A stretch of DNA of 64,000 bases, from positions 806,001 to 870,000 of the forward strand of contig JAVXUO010001184.1 of assembly GCA_033065855.1 (NCBI GenBank). Direction: 5' to 3'. Shown piece after piece: positions 35,590 through 45,239 of this stretch. The position numbers and the translations under genes are program-made. The DNA comes from Escallonia rubra. Its lineage: Eukaryota > Streptophyta > Magnoliopsida > Escalloniales > Escalloniaceae. The notes below the pieces were generated by a model. The model had not been told where the DNA came from and made no database searches. It saw only the letters and a list, made by a program, of their open reading frames with translations. The first letter of the stretch is position 1. Every line of letters starts with the position of its first letter.

Positions 35590-35925
35590 AAATTGCAGTC
35601 TTGATTAGATGGTGATACAATTATTGCAGAATATTTGCATATGTATATATGTATTTTGCTTTAGTTCCTCTCAACTGTAAGTTTAAATAAAAATGAGTAC
35701 ATTGTGTTGCAGTGCCGTCGCTAGATTTTTACGTTCTTTAAACTTTTTCTTTTATGTCGCTAGATTTTTACGTTTTTTAAACTGCTTTTACATCGTCAAG
35801 CGGTATTGTAACATAATATACTCATTATTCTTACATTTCAAAGGAACTAAAGCAAACATATATGCATAGGCAAATATTACGCAAGAATTGCATGACAATC
35901 TAATCAAGATTTTAATAGTCAAAAT
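35590..35925. repeat. Long imperfect inverted repeat (arms of about 110 bp)
   Basis: The arms (about 35590-35710 and 35815-35925) share TCTTGATTAGAT, AATATTTGC, GCTTTAGTTCCT and a TGTAAG...AATGAG tail in inverse order. The spacer of about 100 bp holds a doubled GTCGCTAGATTTTTACGTT block. It could be a nested MITE or a small-RNA-producing foldback. Confidence 0.75.
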
Positions 35926-36139
35926 CAAAGTCTAATATGTAAATTTATGTCTGAAGCATAGAGTTTAAACGTTGTACAATAATTTTTCTAAATTTATAAG
36001 ATTTATAAATATCGCGATATTTATACCACAAATTTTAAATTTTAGTAAAGAGTTTGATTTGTTTTCTAAATCCTTATATATGGAATATAACCAGTTTGAT
36101 GGTCGTGAGATCTTATTTAAAGATACTGACTTATAGTTC

Positions 36140-36142
<3 letters not shown>

Positions 36143-36217
<75 letters not shown>
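36143..36217. repeat. (TA)n microsatellite
   Basis: About 37 uninterrupted TA units. It creates a spurious Tyr-Ile frame. Confidence 0.98.
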
Positions 36218-36219
<2 letters not shown>

Positions 36220-37019
36220 ATTTATTTATTTTTAACGATGACTCTCTTATATAAATTATGTATATGTCAATATATATGAATAATGATAGTACATTTAACT
36301 CAATTAGAATGTTATTTTTTTCCTTCTAAATCTAATATGTTATTTCGATTTTTGAGATACGAATTTTTATATTCACATTAAGGAATGGTTTTAAGAATGC
36401 AATAGTCAAGTTTAAGTCATAATAAGTAAGTATATTGATTAGGTTGAATTCTAAAATGTTTAGAATTAATTTTTAAATCGTACAACCCTCATTATTCTTG
36501 CGAAATTAATCAAATTTAAAAATAAGGTACCTATCGAAATTCAAATCAATTGTTAAATTATTTTTTTGTAAGTCTCGTAAGTTGTTTAATCTTAATTGTA
36601 ACATCAATTTTTTTTTTCTAAATCAAAAGAGTACTATTTTCATTTTGTGTGTGTGTGAGCTTTTATATTCATATTAGAGAGTAGTTTTGAAGATATAATA
36701 CTTTTAAGGACATAAATGTCAAAATAAAGTCTTAATAGATTAGTATATTGATTAGGTAGAGTTTTAGAATGATTAGAATTAGTTTTTAAATTAATTTTTT
36801 CCCTTCTAAATCAAAAGTATTATTTTCGTTTTTTATATATATGAGTTTTTATATTCATATTAGAGAATAGTTTTGAAGATACCACAGTCAATATTAAGTC
36901 CTAATGAGTTAGTATGATGATAAGATAGAGTTTTAAAATGATTAGAATTAGTTTTTAAATTTAAAGGACATAATTGTAAAAAAAGAAGTCTTAATAGATT
37001 AGTATATTGATTAGATAGA

Positions 37020-37345
37020 ATTTTAGAATGATTAGAATTAATTTTCAAATTAAATAAGACTTACTAATATAGAAGTTAATTAATCTTAAAATAAGTCATA
37101 TAAAGAAGAGATGATTTGTCGCACAAAGAAGTCATCAATATATTTCTTGCTTCACTTATTATATATTATATAGATATAGATGATTAGATAGAATTTTAGA
37201 ATGATTAGAATTAGTTTTCAAATTAAATAAGACTTACTAATATAGAAGTTAATTAATCTTAAAATAAGGATCTGATGACGTATCATATAAAGAAGTGATG
37301 ATGTGTCGCACAAAAAAGTCATCAATATCTTTCTTGCTTCGCTTA
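37020..37345 (-). repeat. Duplicated Helitron 5' terminal region
   Basis: About 37020-37165 and 37190-37345 repeat GATTAGAATTA, TAAGACTTACTAATATAGAA and GTCATCAATAT...TTTCTTGCTTC. Each ends in a TATATTA...TAGA border, so the Helitron has two nested 5' ends about 180 bp apart. Confidence 0.75.
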
Positions 37346-37438
37346 TTATATATTAAATAGATTTTACTTATAAAAAAAATTAGCAACTTCAATATACATT
37401 TTTTGCACTCCTGAAATCAAATCCTAGTTCCGCCGCTG

Positions 37439-37446
37439 GGTATGAG
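37439..37446 (+). repeat. hAT target duplication, right copy (GGTATGAG)
   Basis: Identical to 32268-32275. Confidence 0.96.
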
Positions 37447-37790
37447 CTCCCATAGCTGATGTGCTTTTGGCTCATAAGTCACAACACCGCTATATCATGC
37501 AATAAGGCTTTGCTGCTTGTTGGTGCAAGAACGGTCTGCCAAGGTTTCTGCTGCTTCTGTCAAATGTGGTCTACTGCAGATTCTTAGAGTTGCTGTAATT
37601 GCTGATTTCTGGCCTTTGTCATTTGGCTGTAACTTGCTTTTGTTGCTGGTGTATTCTGCTGAAATCTTTGTTTTGCTGAAACCTGTTTTGTTGGGATTCC
37701 AGTTAATAATTAATTTTTCTTGGCCGTTAGCTTTCTTTCCCAAAGTTAGACCTGTTCGAAATTGCTAGCTAATGGACCCATGGAAATGCA
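37447..37790 (+). pseudogene. Displaced former end of the TIR-NBS-LRR gene (last codons, stop and 3' UTR)
   Basis: If one GGTATGAG copy and the hAT element are removed, the C-JID frame continues as GMS then SHS and stops at TGA 37457-37459. The sequence after that is therefore the original 3' untranslated region. It is now 5.2 kb from the truncated exon. Open frames here (for example 37517-37768) look accidental. Confidence 0.8.
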
Positions 37791-37899
37791 TGGAGCGCAA
37801 TGCGATTTGGGTTTCTTGTATACTATTAAAAAAGACTACCGGGAAAATAAGTTCCAAAGCAATTTATTAGCTATACATCAATTCATGGATACATCTTAA

Positions 37900-40520
37900 A
37901 CATAGTAGTTACAATCAATCAAGTATATAAGTTTCTCAAAAAATTTAGCCCACTGTGTTGAATAAGAACGATTATAGTGATAATATCAATCTATACTCAA
38001 ATAAAAGTACGTATTAGCTTAAATGACTAATCTCTTTTTCCTTAAAAATACCTTTCTCTAATTGATTTTTCTATAAAAGGTTAAGGGTTAGTAAAGGTAC
38101 TTTTGACTTATAACATTCCTTTCTCATTAAATACTCTTTCTAAATTAGAGTTTTATTTAAAAATGAGGGTATTTTGGACTTCTCATAGAATATCAAGCAT
38201 CTTTTCTTAAAATATCAGGCATATATGTTTTCGTTAGAGTTAAGGATTGCTTTGACTTTTGCGTGAAAACTTTTCTTTTCCTTAAATTCCTATTTTTCAT
38301 AAGTGTGTTAAAAAAATAAGGGTATTTTTTTACTTCTCATATAATATCAAGTCTGTTTCGTTAAATTATTTTTACTGGAATATATGCTTTTCTTAGAGTA
38401 AAGGAATGTTTTGACTTAAACTACAATAGAGTTAGTACATCTACTCTGTAATATTCGATTAAAGAAAATAACTTGCAGAGAACATAGTTTCTAAAGTCTT
38501 TTTCGAAAAATGTAATATACATAAGCTAAATTTAATATTTTGTCGGAAACTCAATCCTTTATAATTTTGTATTCCATATGAATGTTGATGTGTATATTAC
38601 AGATTTGAATTATTCTACATGTATATAGATTTCCATATAAACATATTAGTCCATTAAAACTGTCTGAAGTTTGATTCAAGATTTTTTATACGAACGTATT
38701 GGTATAAGGAAGGTATTGTAAAAGTAAAACTGAAATTTTTTAGAAAATTCTAAATGCATATGTAATCCTGACTAGGGTTAAATGGTTAATTCTTTTATTT
38801 TTTCTTTAAGAAGCCCTTTTTAAACTGAAATCTTCACTTGCAGCTTTTTTTCTCATCAAATACTCATTTTGATTTAGAGTGCTGTTAAAAAAAATCAGAG
38901 TGTATTTGGCTTCTCTTAGAACATCAAGTATGAACATCAAGTATCTTTTTTTAGTATATCCTTATAGGAATATATGCTTTAGTTATAGTTAAGAGTTCTT
39001 TTGTCTTTTAGTTAAAAATTTTTATAAAAACCTATAAAACCACTCTTGAATACTCATGCATGTTTTTTTTTATCAGAATACTGCTTCCATTCACTATAAA
39101 GCTAAACTAGCTCAAGTTACAACATCTTTTTCATTAATTTTGATTAATGAAAACAACTTGCAGAGAACAATGGTTTTCAATAACCTTTAAGAATATAAAC
39201 GTAGTCTTCCTAAACTAAATTGAATATATTGTCAGAAACTTAATCACTTTTTTAATTTTGTATTTCAGATTTGTAGGTTGATACGTATGCTACAAATTTC
39301 AATTATTGGGCATGTAAATATATTTCAATGCAAACATATTCATACAATGAAACTATCATAAAATTGAATTTCAATACCAGATTTCAATTACAGACATATT
39401 GGTATAAGAAAACTATAGTAAAACTGGAGTTTTTTTTAAAAAAATGCATAAGAATTGATAGATCATACAATTTTGTTCATAATTATAATGAGTTCGTGGC
39501 AAGTACATAATCCTCTATTCATATTAGAGTTGTTGAAATACCCCTTATTTCATGACAACATATCCTTCATATGATTATTGTGTTTCTATGATGCACTATA
39601 TCCCGAGCTATCATATATCTACATGATAACACATTTCATATGCCTATTATCTTCACATATTTCACTCTTATAAAGTGACAGGAATAGATGAAACTCGATT
39701 GATAAAGACTTCAATTTATTTCGGCTCAAATGATTAATAACCTTTTTTAGCTTGAAAAATCTCAAGTTTTTATATGCAAGGGATTAATAACTAAATATTT
39801 TTCTCTAAAAATATTCTAACCATCTTGACTTTTTGGAAGGTGAGGCTAAATTACTACTACTGTGAGGCTAACTTTAAACATTTTTACACTAAAGAGGTTC
39901 ATTAATGCATCTTTTGATGACAAAAGACTATTAATATAACCAAAATGAGTAAGGATCTCGCTCCAGCATACAAAATAATCTGAAGCGATTAAAATGGCTA
40001 CATTTTTTTCATTAAAAACACCCTTTTAGAAATAATTTTTTTCATTAAAAACACCCTTTTAGAAATAAAAGGTTAACTAAAATTACTTGTATTTTTACTT
40101 TTAAGAAGGTGAGCCTAAACTACAATTTGGTTAATTATAACAATTTGCTCCTAAAGAGGTTAAAAGTTCACTAATGCATCATTAAGTGACAAAAATGTAG
40201 GAGTGGCTCAGCTCAATCGTATAAATAAGCAAACCCTATCAAAACATAACATTAAAACTTATTAACATCAAAATTGATGAATGGCCCTGCTCCATAGAGA
40301 ACCGTTCCTAAGTCCAGGTATTATAATATATTTTTTCCTATAAATTAAGGTGCACAGCTATTGCCTCTATTAACTTTTGCATATAACTGCATATTTAAAT
40401 TTATTGACATATGACAAAACTAGACTATCTACAATAGTTTGACTAGGCCTTCTTTTTTCAACTTTTATGATAATTTTTATATGTTAATTTGTGTTTGATC
40501 AAATAGTGGATTGTCATAAT
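37900..40520 (-). repeat. Decayed repeat region, period of about 690 bp, inverse orientation
   Basis: Blocks ACTTGCAGAGAACA (38471 and 39156), TTGTC(A/G)GAAACT and ATTGGTATAAG recur with an offset of about 685 bp, and match the inverse of the family at 23120-24170. Weaker copies of ATACTC...AGAGT, TATTTTGGACTTCTC and CATCAAG blocks occur at 38130, 38330 and 38880. About 39500-40520 holds no gene. An exact 30-bp-scale duplication of TTTTTTTCATTAAAAACACC lies near 40000-40060. Confidence 0.5.
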
Positions 40521-41527
40521 TTTGGGAATCATGTCCCCGAGATTAGAGTGAAATTACAATCAATGACACTAAATTTTAAGAAGTTAAGCTATATTGATCC
40601 GTTAAAAAAACAAAATTGCTTATGTCTACGTACTTTTTAAATATTGATACTCCCTTCATTTTATTTATTTTTATTTTTTTTATCTACAAGATATATAGAG
40701 TATACCATTTTACAAATCCCCAAGTTTTCAATTTGGGGTTTTAACCCAAATTCTCTCCACACCCCGCCACCGCACCTTCCTTGACAATTACTTAGCGTAG
40801 AAGTCGGCAAACTGGCTCAGGCTCACTGGCCACATCATCCCAGGGCCGGCAAATGCCGATGGTGGAACGCTGTTCTAGTGGTAGTTAATGGCAGCAACTG
40901 CCGTGGTGTTGCGTAGTAATTTGATGCAAACAAGAAATTTTATACATCTTCTTCCAAATTTTAAACCCTAAATTCAAATTTTATTTTTGTTCATTTAATT
41001 TGTTGAATTGTGATGGTTTGTTGCGAGTGAGTGGAGTGAGAAAGTTGTGACAGTTGATTGGGGTAAGAAGGCTGAAGAAAGGTGAAAAATGCTGAAACAC
41101 AATGATGGGGGTGCGATTGTGGCTGTGGTAATGGCCGGTTGGGGAGGAGGGGGAGGGAGTGTGTATGGGTGTGTGTGTGTGCACGTGTATATATTGTATG
41201 TGCTTGCATTGTGGGAGGGGAGGGAGGGGGCGTGAGTGTGTGTATGGTTACGTGTGCATATTGTCTATATGTGTGTGATAGTTGTGCACGGGCGTGTGGA
41301 TGCGTGTACATGTTGTGTCTTTGTGTGTTGGAGCTGAAGAAGTCTAAATGGATGATGGTGGGGGTGGTGTTGGGGGGTGGGGGGTGGGGAGGGGGGAGGG
41401 GGGATGAGGTGACATTTGAAATTGCATTCCTAAATGACAGGCATTTTGATCTTTACATCCTTCCAGTATTTTCGTTCGGTCAACAAACATAAATGTTATT
41501 TGTTCTAACTAATGGGCATGCTTGTAA
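40520..41527. mobile_element. TIR element related to 18958-20252 and 45240-46336
   Basis: The left end CATGTCCCCGAGATTAGAGT then GAAATTACAATCAATGACAC matches the subterminal sequence of the element at 18958-20252. The right end is weaker (GGGCATGCTTGTAAT). The interior is AT-rich on the left and G-rich on the right, with GTGTGT and GGAGG runs (41130-41400). No transposase. Boundaries are approximate; a Helitron abuts on the right. Confidence 0.45.
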
Positions 41528-41568
41528 TCTAATTATATATATATGAAAGTCGAAGCTGAGAGAATGTT

Positions 41569-41613
41569 GACACGTCACTGCCTACGTGGACATTCTCTTA
41601 TTTTGCCACGTGG
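41569..41613. promoter_or_regulatory. Cluster of ACGT-core motifs (G-box) inside the Helitron
   Basis: GACACGTCA (about 41569), TACGTGG (41583) and the palindromic G-box CCACGTGG (41606-41613) occur within 45 bp. Such sites bind bZIP and bHLH factors. CT-rich leader-like sequence follows. Function is inferred. Confidence 0.45.
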
Positions 41614-42075
41614 ACTATCTCTCTTTAAGGCACCTTCATATTTATCATTTTTCTCTCCAAGAATTATGTTCACACACTCTCTCTCTCTCTCCAAAACCGT
41701 TTCTCTTTATCTCACAATTTCATTCACACTCTCTCTTTATCTCTAGAAAATTCCCTATATATCTCCTCCATCACCCACGTTGGCTGTCTTTCTCCTAAAA
41801 TCTTGCCTCTTTCCCAATCTTTTATGTGTCTGCCATTATCTTTTACCTAAAGTTGAAAAACATGATAACTTAAAATCCTCCTCAATTATCTCAATCACAA
41901 ATTCATGATTGCCGCCTCATCCTAAGATTTTTCAATCTCTTCCGGTGTATAAGTTCTGTATACACATATCTCATCGTACAATTTTTACACTCTCCTTCAA
42001 TATATGTTCCTTGCTTACACATCTTCTTCACAACCAGCACCAACAAAAAGGGAAAGGAAAAAAAAAAAAAAAACC

Positions 42076-42625
42076 TTCGTGCTGCTATTTACATTGGTGA
42101 GTAAATCAAATATTCAATTTTTGATGTCCTTTCTTTGTTGCTTGGATGCTTAACCGATTCTTTTTTTTTTTTTCAGAATATAGAGCAGCTATGAAAGGGT
42201 AAAGGTTCAATTTTTTTCAGTTGAAACTCACCTGTGAGTTTATTCCTCTTTTTTCTATTTATCTTTATGTTCAATTGCTTCTTCTTGGCAAATAAATGAT
42301 GGTCTATTGGTTGTTTGATTTTACTATTACAATATGAATAGTTTATCCTTTGCGCTGCAATTTACATTTGTAAGTAAATTAAATATTCAATTTTTTATGT
42401 TCTTTCTTTGTTGTTTAGATGTTTAACTGTTTCGGTTTTCTTATTTTTTTTCCCAGGATACAGAGAAGTTATGTACAGGGTAAAGGTTCAAAAAAAAATT
42501 CAGTTGAAACTCACCTGTGAGTTTATTCCTCTTTTTTCTATTTGTCTTTATGTTCAATTGCTTCTTCTTGGGAAATAAAGAATAGTTTATTGGTTGTTTC
42601 ATTTTACTATTACAGTATGAATGAA
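42076..42625 (+). repeat. Tandem duplication of about 275 bp in the Helitron
   Basis: 42076-42344 and 42352-42625 share TTTACATT...GTAAGTAAAT, AGGGTAAAGGTTCAA, GTTGAAACTCACCTGTGAGT and TTCAATTGCTTCTTCTTGG in order. Each unit has donor-like and acceptor-like words (GTGAGT, TTTTTTTCAG), suggesting duplicated exon-intron sequence. Confidence 0.85.
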
Positions 42626-43039
42626 TAATTTGTCTTTTGTCTTTTCATTTGTAAATTTGAGTCCCAGGTTCAGTATTTTCTCCCACAAGCTGGATTGGGC
42701 GCGTGACATGCTTCATGGTAGACATGCCTTATCGTAGCCGAGCGTTTCAATGTTGGAGTTTGGAAGCTAATATTGCTATTACAAAAAAGGTCAATGATGA
42801 CTTTTAGTGACAATGGTCGAGGGTAGAGAATTTTTAACGGCCTTTGGTTCCTCTCGGTGCTGCTCTTTATTAGTTAATAAATTGTTACCTTTTTTTTTTG
42901 CATGCCCATAGGTTTTTTTTGGCTCTTTCCTCCTTTTTTTTTTTTTAAGTTTTTCTAATTCACCAGAGTCACTTACTTGCTCTTGCTCCTTATACTGTAT
43001 GGCATTAGTTTTTTGTTCTGCATATGATGTTTGCATTAC

Positions 43040-43195
43040 TTTGGTGTTCAATTCTTTGAATACTATATGTTTCCAAATTTAATTCTAATCATCATACCAG
43101 CAAATTTATCGTAATCTACTTTGGTGTTCAACTCTCTGAATATTACATGTTTTCAAATTTAATTTCAATTTATCATACTAGCAAATTTATCATAA
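43040..43195 (+). repeat. Tandem duplication of about 80 bp near the Helitron 3' end
   Basis: ACTTTGGTGTTCAA, TTTGAATACTA or CTGAATATTA, and AGCAAATTTATC recur about 81 bp apart. Confidence 0.85.
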
Positions 43196-43319
43196 TACAT
43201 TCTCTTTTTTCGAGTTTAGCTCTTTATTTTCCTATAATATAAAAGAAAGTTTTGTACAAATGTCGTAGTAATATTAGTCAGTAACACTTCTCGTGTGCAA
43301 CGCACGGGATCAAAGCTAG

Positions 43320-44277
43320 TTTTATACTAACCTCGAGGTCATGAGTGTAATGAACCCTATCCTTCTCTTAACTCTCAAAACCTTATGTCATAGGTAATTT
43401 GTTTTTTTTTTTTCCTTTTCATTTTGATGATACGGGTATTTTTTTAATGAATGATTTGGATTGCAAATTATTCTTGATGAACTTTTATTGAGTTTGTATC
43501 TATATTGAAACTGTAATGTGTATACATAAATATAGGGTGAAAAACGTAGGTTTGTGAACGTTATTGAAGTTATTTAGTTAATTACCACTATCTGATATCA
43601 ACTTAACACGTATATTTTTGTTGTATGGATTTCAAAAGGACAGACACATAGACACATGTATATATACTTTTTAGATGAGTAGGTAAAGTCTATGTTAAAA
43701 ATAAAAATCTTAAGGCAATATATACTAAATTACATGCACAACTAAATTAATAGTCTTATTTTACTACTACGATGAACAAGGTCATGCTAGATAAATATAA
43801 AAGAGAGCTTTAGAGTACACTATCAAGAGAAACTTAGACTACAATATAGATATTTTAATTGAAAAGTAGAAAAAAATATGATTAACATTAACTGTCGTTC
43901 TAGATAAATTATACTCGAACATTGGAACTTAATGATAGAAAAGGTTGAAAAAGACATGCTTTGTACTTTAACCCTAAAATAAGAGGCACAAGAAACTTAC
44001 TTCACTCGTTCCAAATTATTTGATCATATTTGATGCATATTTATTTAGCATATAAGTCTTATTTTATGAATTTTTATTCTATCCCAAGAGAGAGGAACAA
44101 GACGAAAGTGGTTCAGTAGAGAAAAATGAATTGGTGAACGATTAAATATAGAGAGGGAAGTAGAATTAAAAAAAAATGTCTACAAAGGGTAAACATGTAA
44201 AAACACGTACAAAATCTTTCTTAATTTGAAAATTGTTCAATTTTTTTAAGCATTCAATATAAATATATATATATATA
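43320..44277. other. AT-rich intergenic sequence
   Basis: No coding exon, RNA gene or transposon border was recognised. It ends in a TATATA run where the next TIR element inserted. Confidence 0.6.
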
Positions 44278-45215
44278 GGGGAAAGCGAATATAAGGCTAG
44301 CCTCATGCAAATTGCGTGAGGCTAGCGATCAAAACTACGTAGTTTTGGTTAAATTTCTTCCTTTTTTTCTCTCTCTCTTTTCTCCCTTACTCTCTTTCAC
44401 TCTCCCCCGCTAACCAGCTCACCCCCACTGTCGTTGCCGCTACCGGTAGGATCACCACCACTTTGAACCGCACCACCCACCATCACTGCTATGCACCCAC
44501 AAACAACCACCGTGACCTTGCGAACACTGATCTGCCATCATAACCGTGACCTTTCAAATTCCGACCCACCACCACCGTGACCCACTGAACCCCGACCAAC
44601 CACCACTGCAGTATTAGCCTGCCACCACTACGCCATCGGCCTACCATCTTTCTTCCCCAATTTAAGGTGCTTCTTCGCCGCTCGAACCCACCTTCACAAC
44701 TAACAACCACCGGAATCACAGAGACGCACCACTGCCACAAGTGAATCAAACCACTTCTACCAACATAGAAAACCCACCAGTGTAACAATCGATCCCTATT
44801 CTGCCACCACCGAATACTCAGCATGATGATGTTGAAGGCGGTGGCAAACAATTACAGCATCTAAGATCGGGATTATGATAATTGCAGCAGTGACAGATAA
44901 CCCGTACCTCCATCTCCACCCTTATCTTCACCAAATTTGAGCGGCGAGAAGATGCGGGTGGTGGAAACTATTTGCGGCAGGGATGGCGGTTGACGGTGGC
45001 CGACGATTGAATATGGGTGGTCTACGACATGGTGGGTGTGATGGTGGCGATGGCTTGTTAGGGCCAGCCTTCGATAGAGAGAAGGGGAAAGAGAAAAATA
45101 AGGAGAAAGGAAAGAGAAAAAAAACTAATCATGTTTGTTTTGATCTAAAACTACATAGTTTTGATCGCTAGCCTCATGCAACTTGTGTGAGGCTAGCCTT
45201 ATATTCGCTTTTCCC
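44278..45215. mobile_element. TIR element with hairpin-forming termini
   Basis: Terminal inverted repeats of about 73 bp start GGGGAAAGCGAATATAAGGC (left) and GGGAAAAGCGAATATAAGGC (inverse of right). Each repeat itself contains a 10-bp inverted repeat, GCTAGCCTCA...TGAGGCTAGC. Both sides are AT dinucleotide runs, so the target duplication cannot be read. The GC-rich interior (44440-45060) resembles captured host sequence with CCACCA words but has no intact gene. Mutator-like is my best guess from the long repeats. Confidence 0.78.
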
Positions 45216-45239
45216 ATATATATATATATATATATATAT
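45216..45239. repeat. (AT)n between two TIR elements
   Basis: A TA run separates the elements at 44278-45215 and 45240-46336. AT runs also lie on their outer sides, so both inserted in TA-rich DNA. Confidence 0.9.

Larger units (their letters stand above)
33786..37361 (-). mobile_element. Helitron (non-autonomous), minus orientation, nested in the hAT element
   Basis: Read on the minus strand it begins TCTATTTAATATATAATAAG and ends with a hairpin (CCTGTGC, TTG, GCACGGG) followed after nine bases by CTAG, the Helitron 3' signature, with A before and T after. The sister hAT copy has the empty site (inverse of 1936-1955: GTATTA joined to TTTTACTTATA), so the insertion is exactly between A and T with no duplication. 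It is very AT-rich, has no Rep/helicase frame, and contains a TA microsatellite and an inverted repeat. Confidence 0.9.
32276..37438. mobile_element. Non-autonomous hAT element, copy 2, inserted in the last exon of the TIR-NBS-LRR gene
   Basis: Begins CAGGGGCGGAGCTACTTCG and ends CTAGTTCCGCCGCTG (inverse CAGCGGCGGAACTAG). Perfect 8-bp direct repeats GGTATGAG flank it. It aligns in inverse orientation with the hAT copy at 1861-4341: 33062-33785 matches the inverse of about 4252-1942, with an internal deletion near 33752, and 37362-37438 matches the inverse of 1861-1941. Of its 5163 bp, 731 bp are a nested MITE and 3576 bp a nested Helitron. About 34 bp near the left end, present in copy 1, are missing here. 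No transposase frame. Confidence 0.92.
41528..43319 (+). mobile_element. Helitron (non-autonomous)
   Basis: Starts TCTAATTATATATATATGAA after an A and ends with a hairpin (CTCGTGTG, loop, CGCACGGG, with G-T pairs) then ATCAAAGCTAG followed by T, the Helitron border rule. It carries no Rep/helicase. The left part holds several ACGT-core motifs and CT runs and looks like captured promoter/leader sequence. Internal duplications occur at 42076-42625 and 43040-43195. Confidence 0.75.

Noticed and set aside
36054..36254. Small frame with alternating Tyr-Ile
   Set aside because: Translation of the TA microsatellite.
40991..41492. Overlapping frames on both strands in the GT-rich block
   Set aside because: Simple-sequence GTGTGT and GGAGG runs create His/Thr- and Cys/Val-rich frames without domain content.
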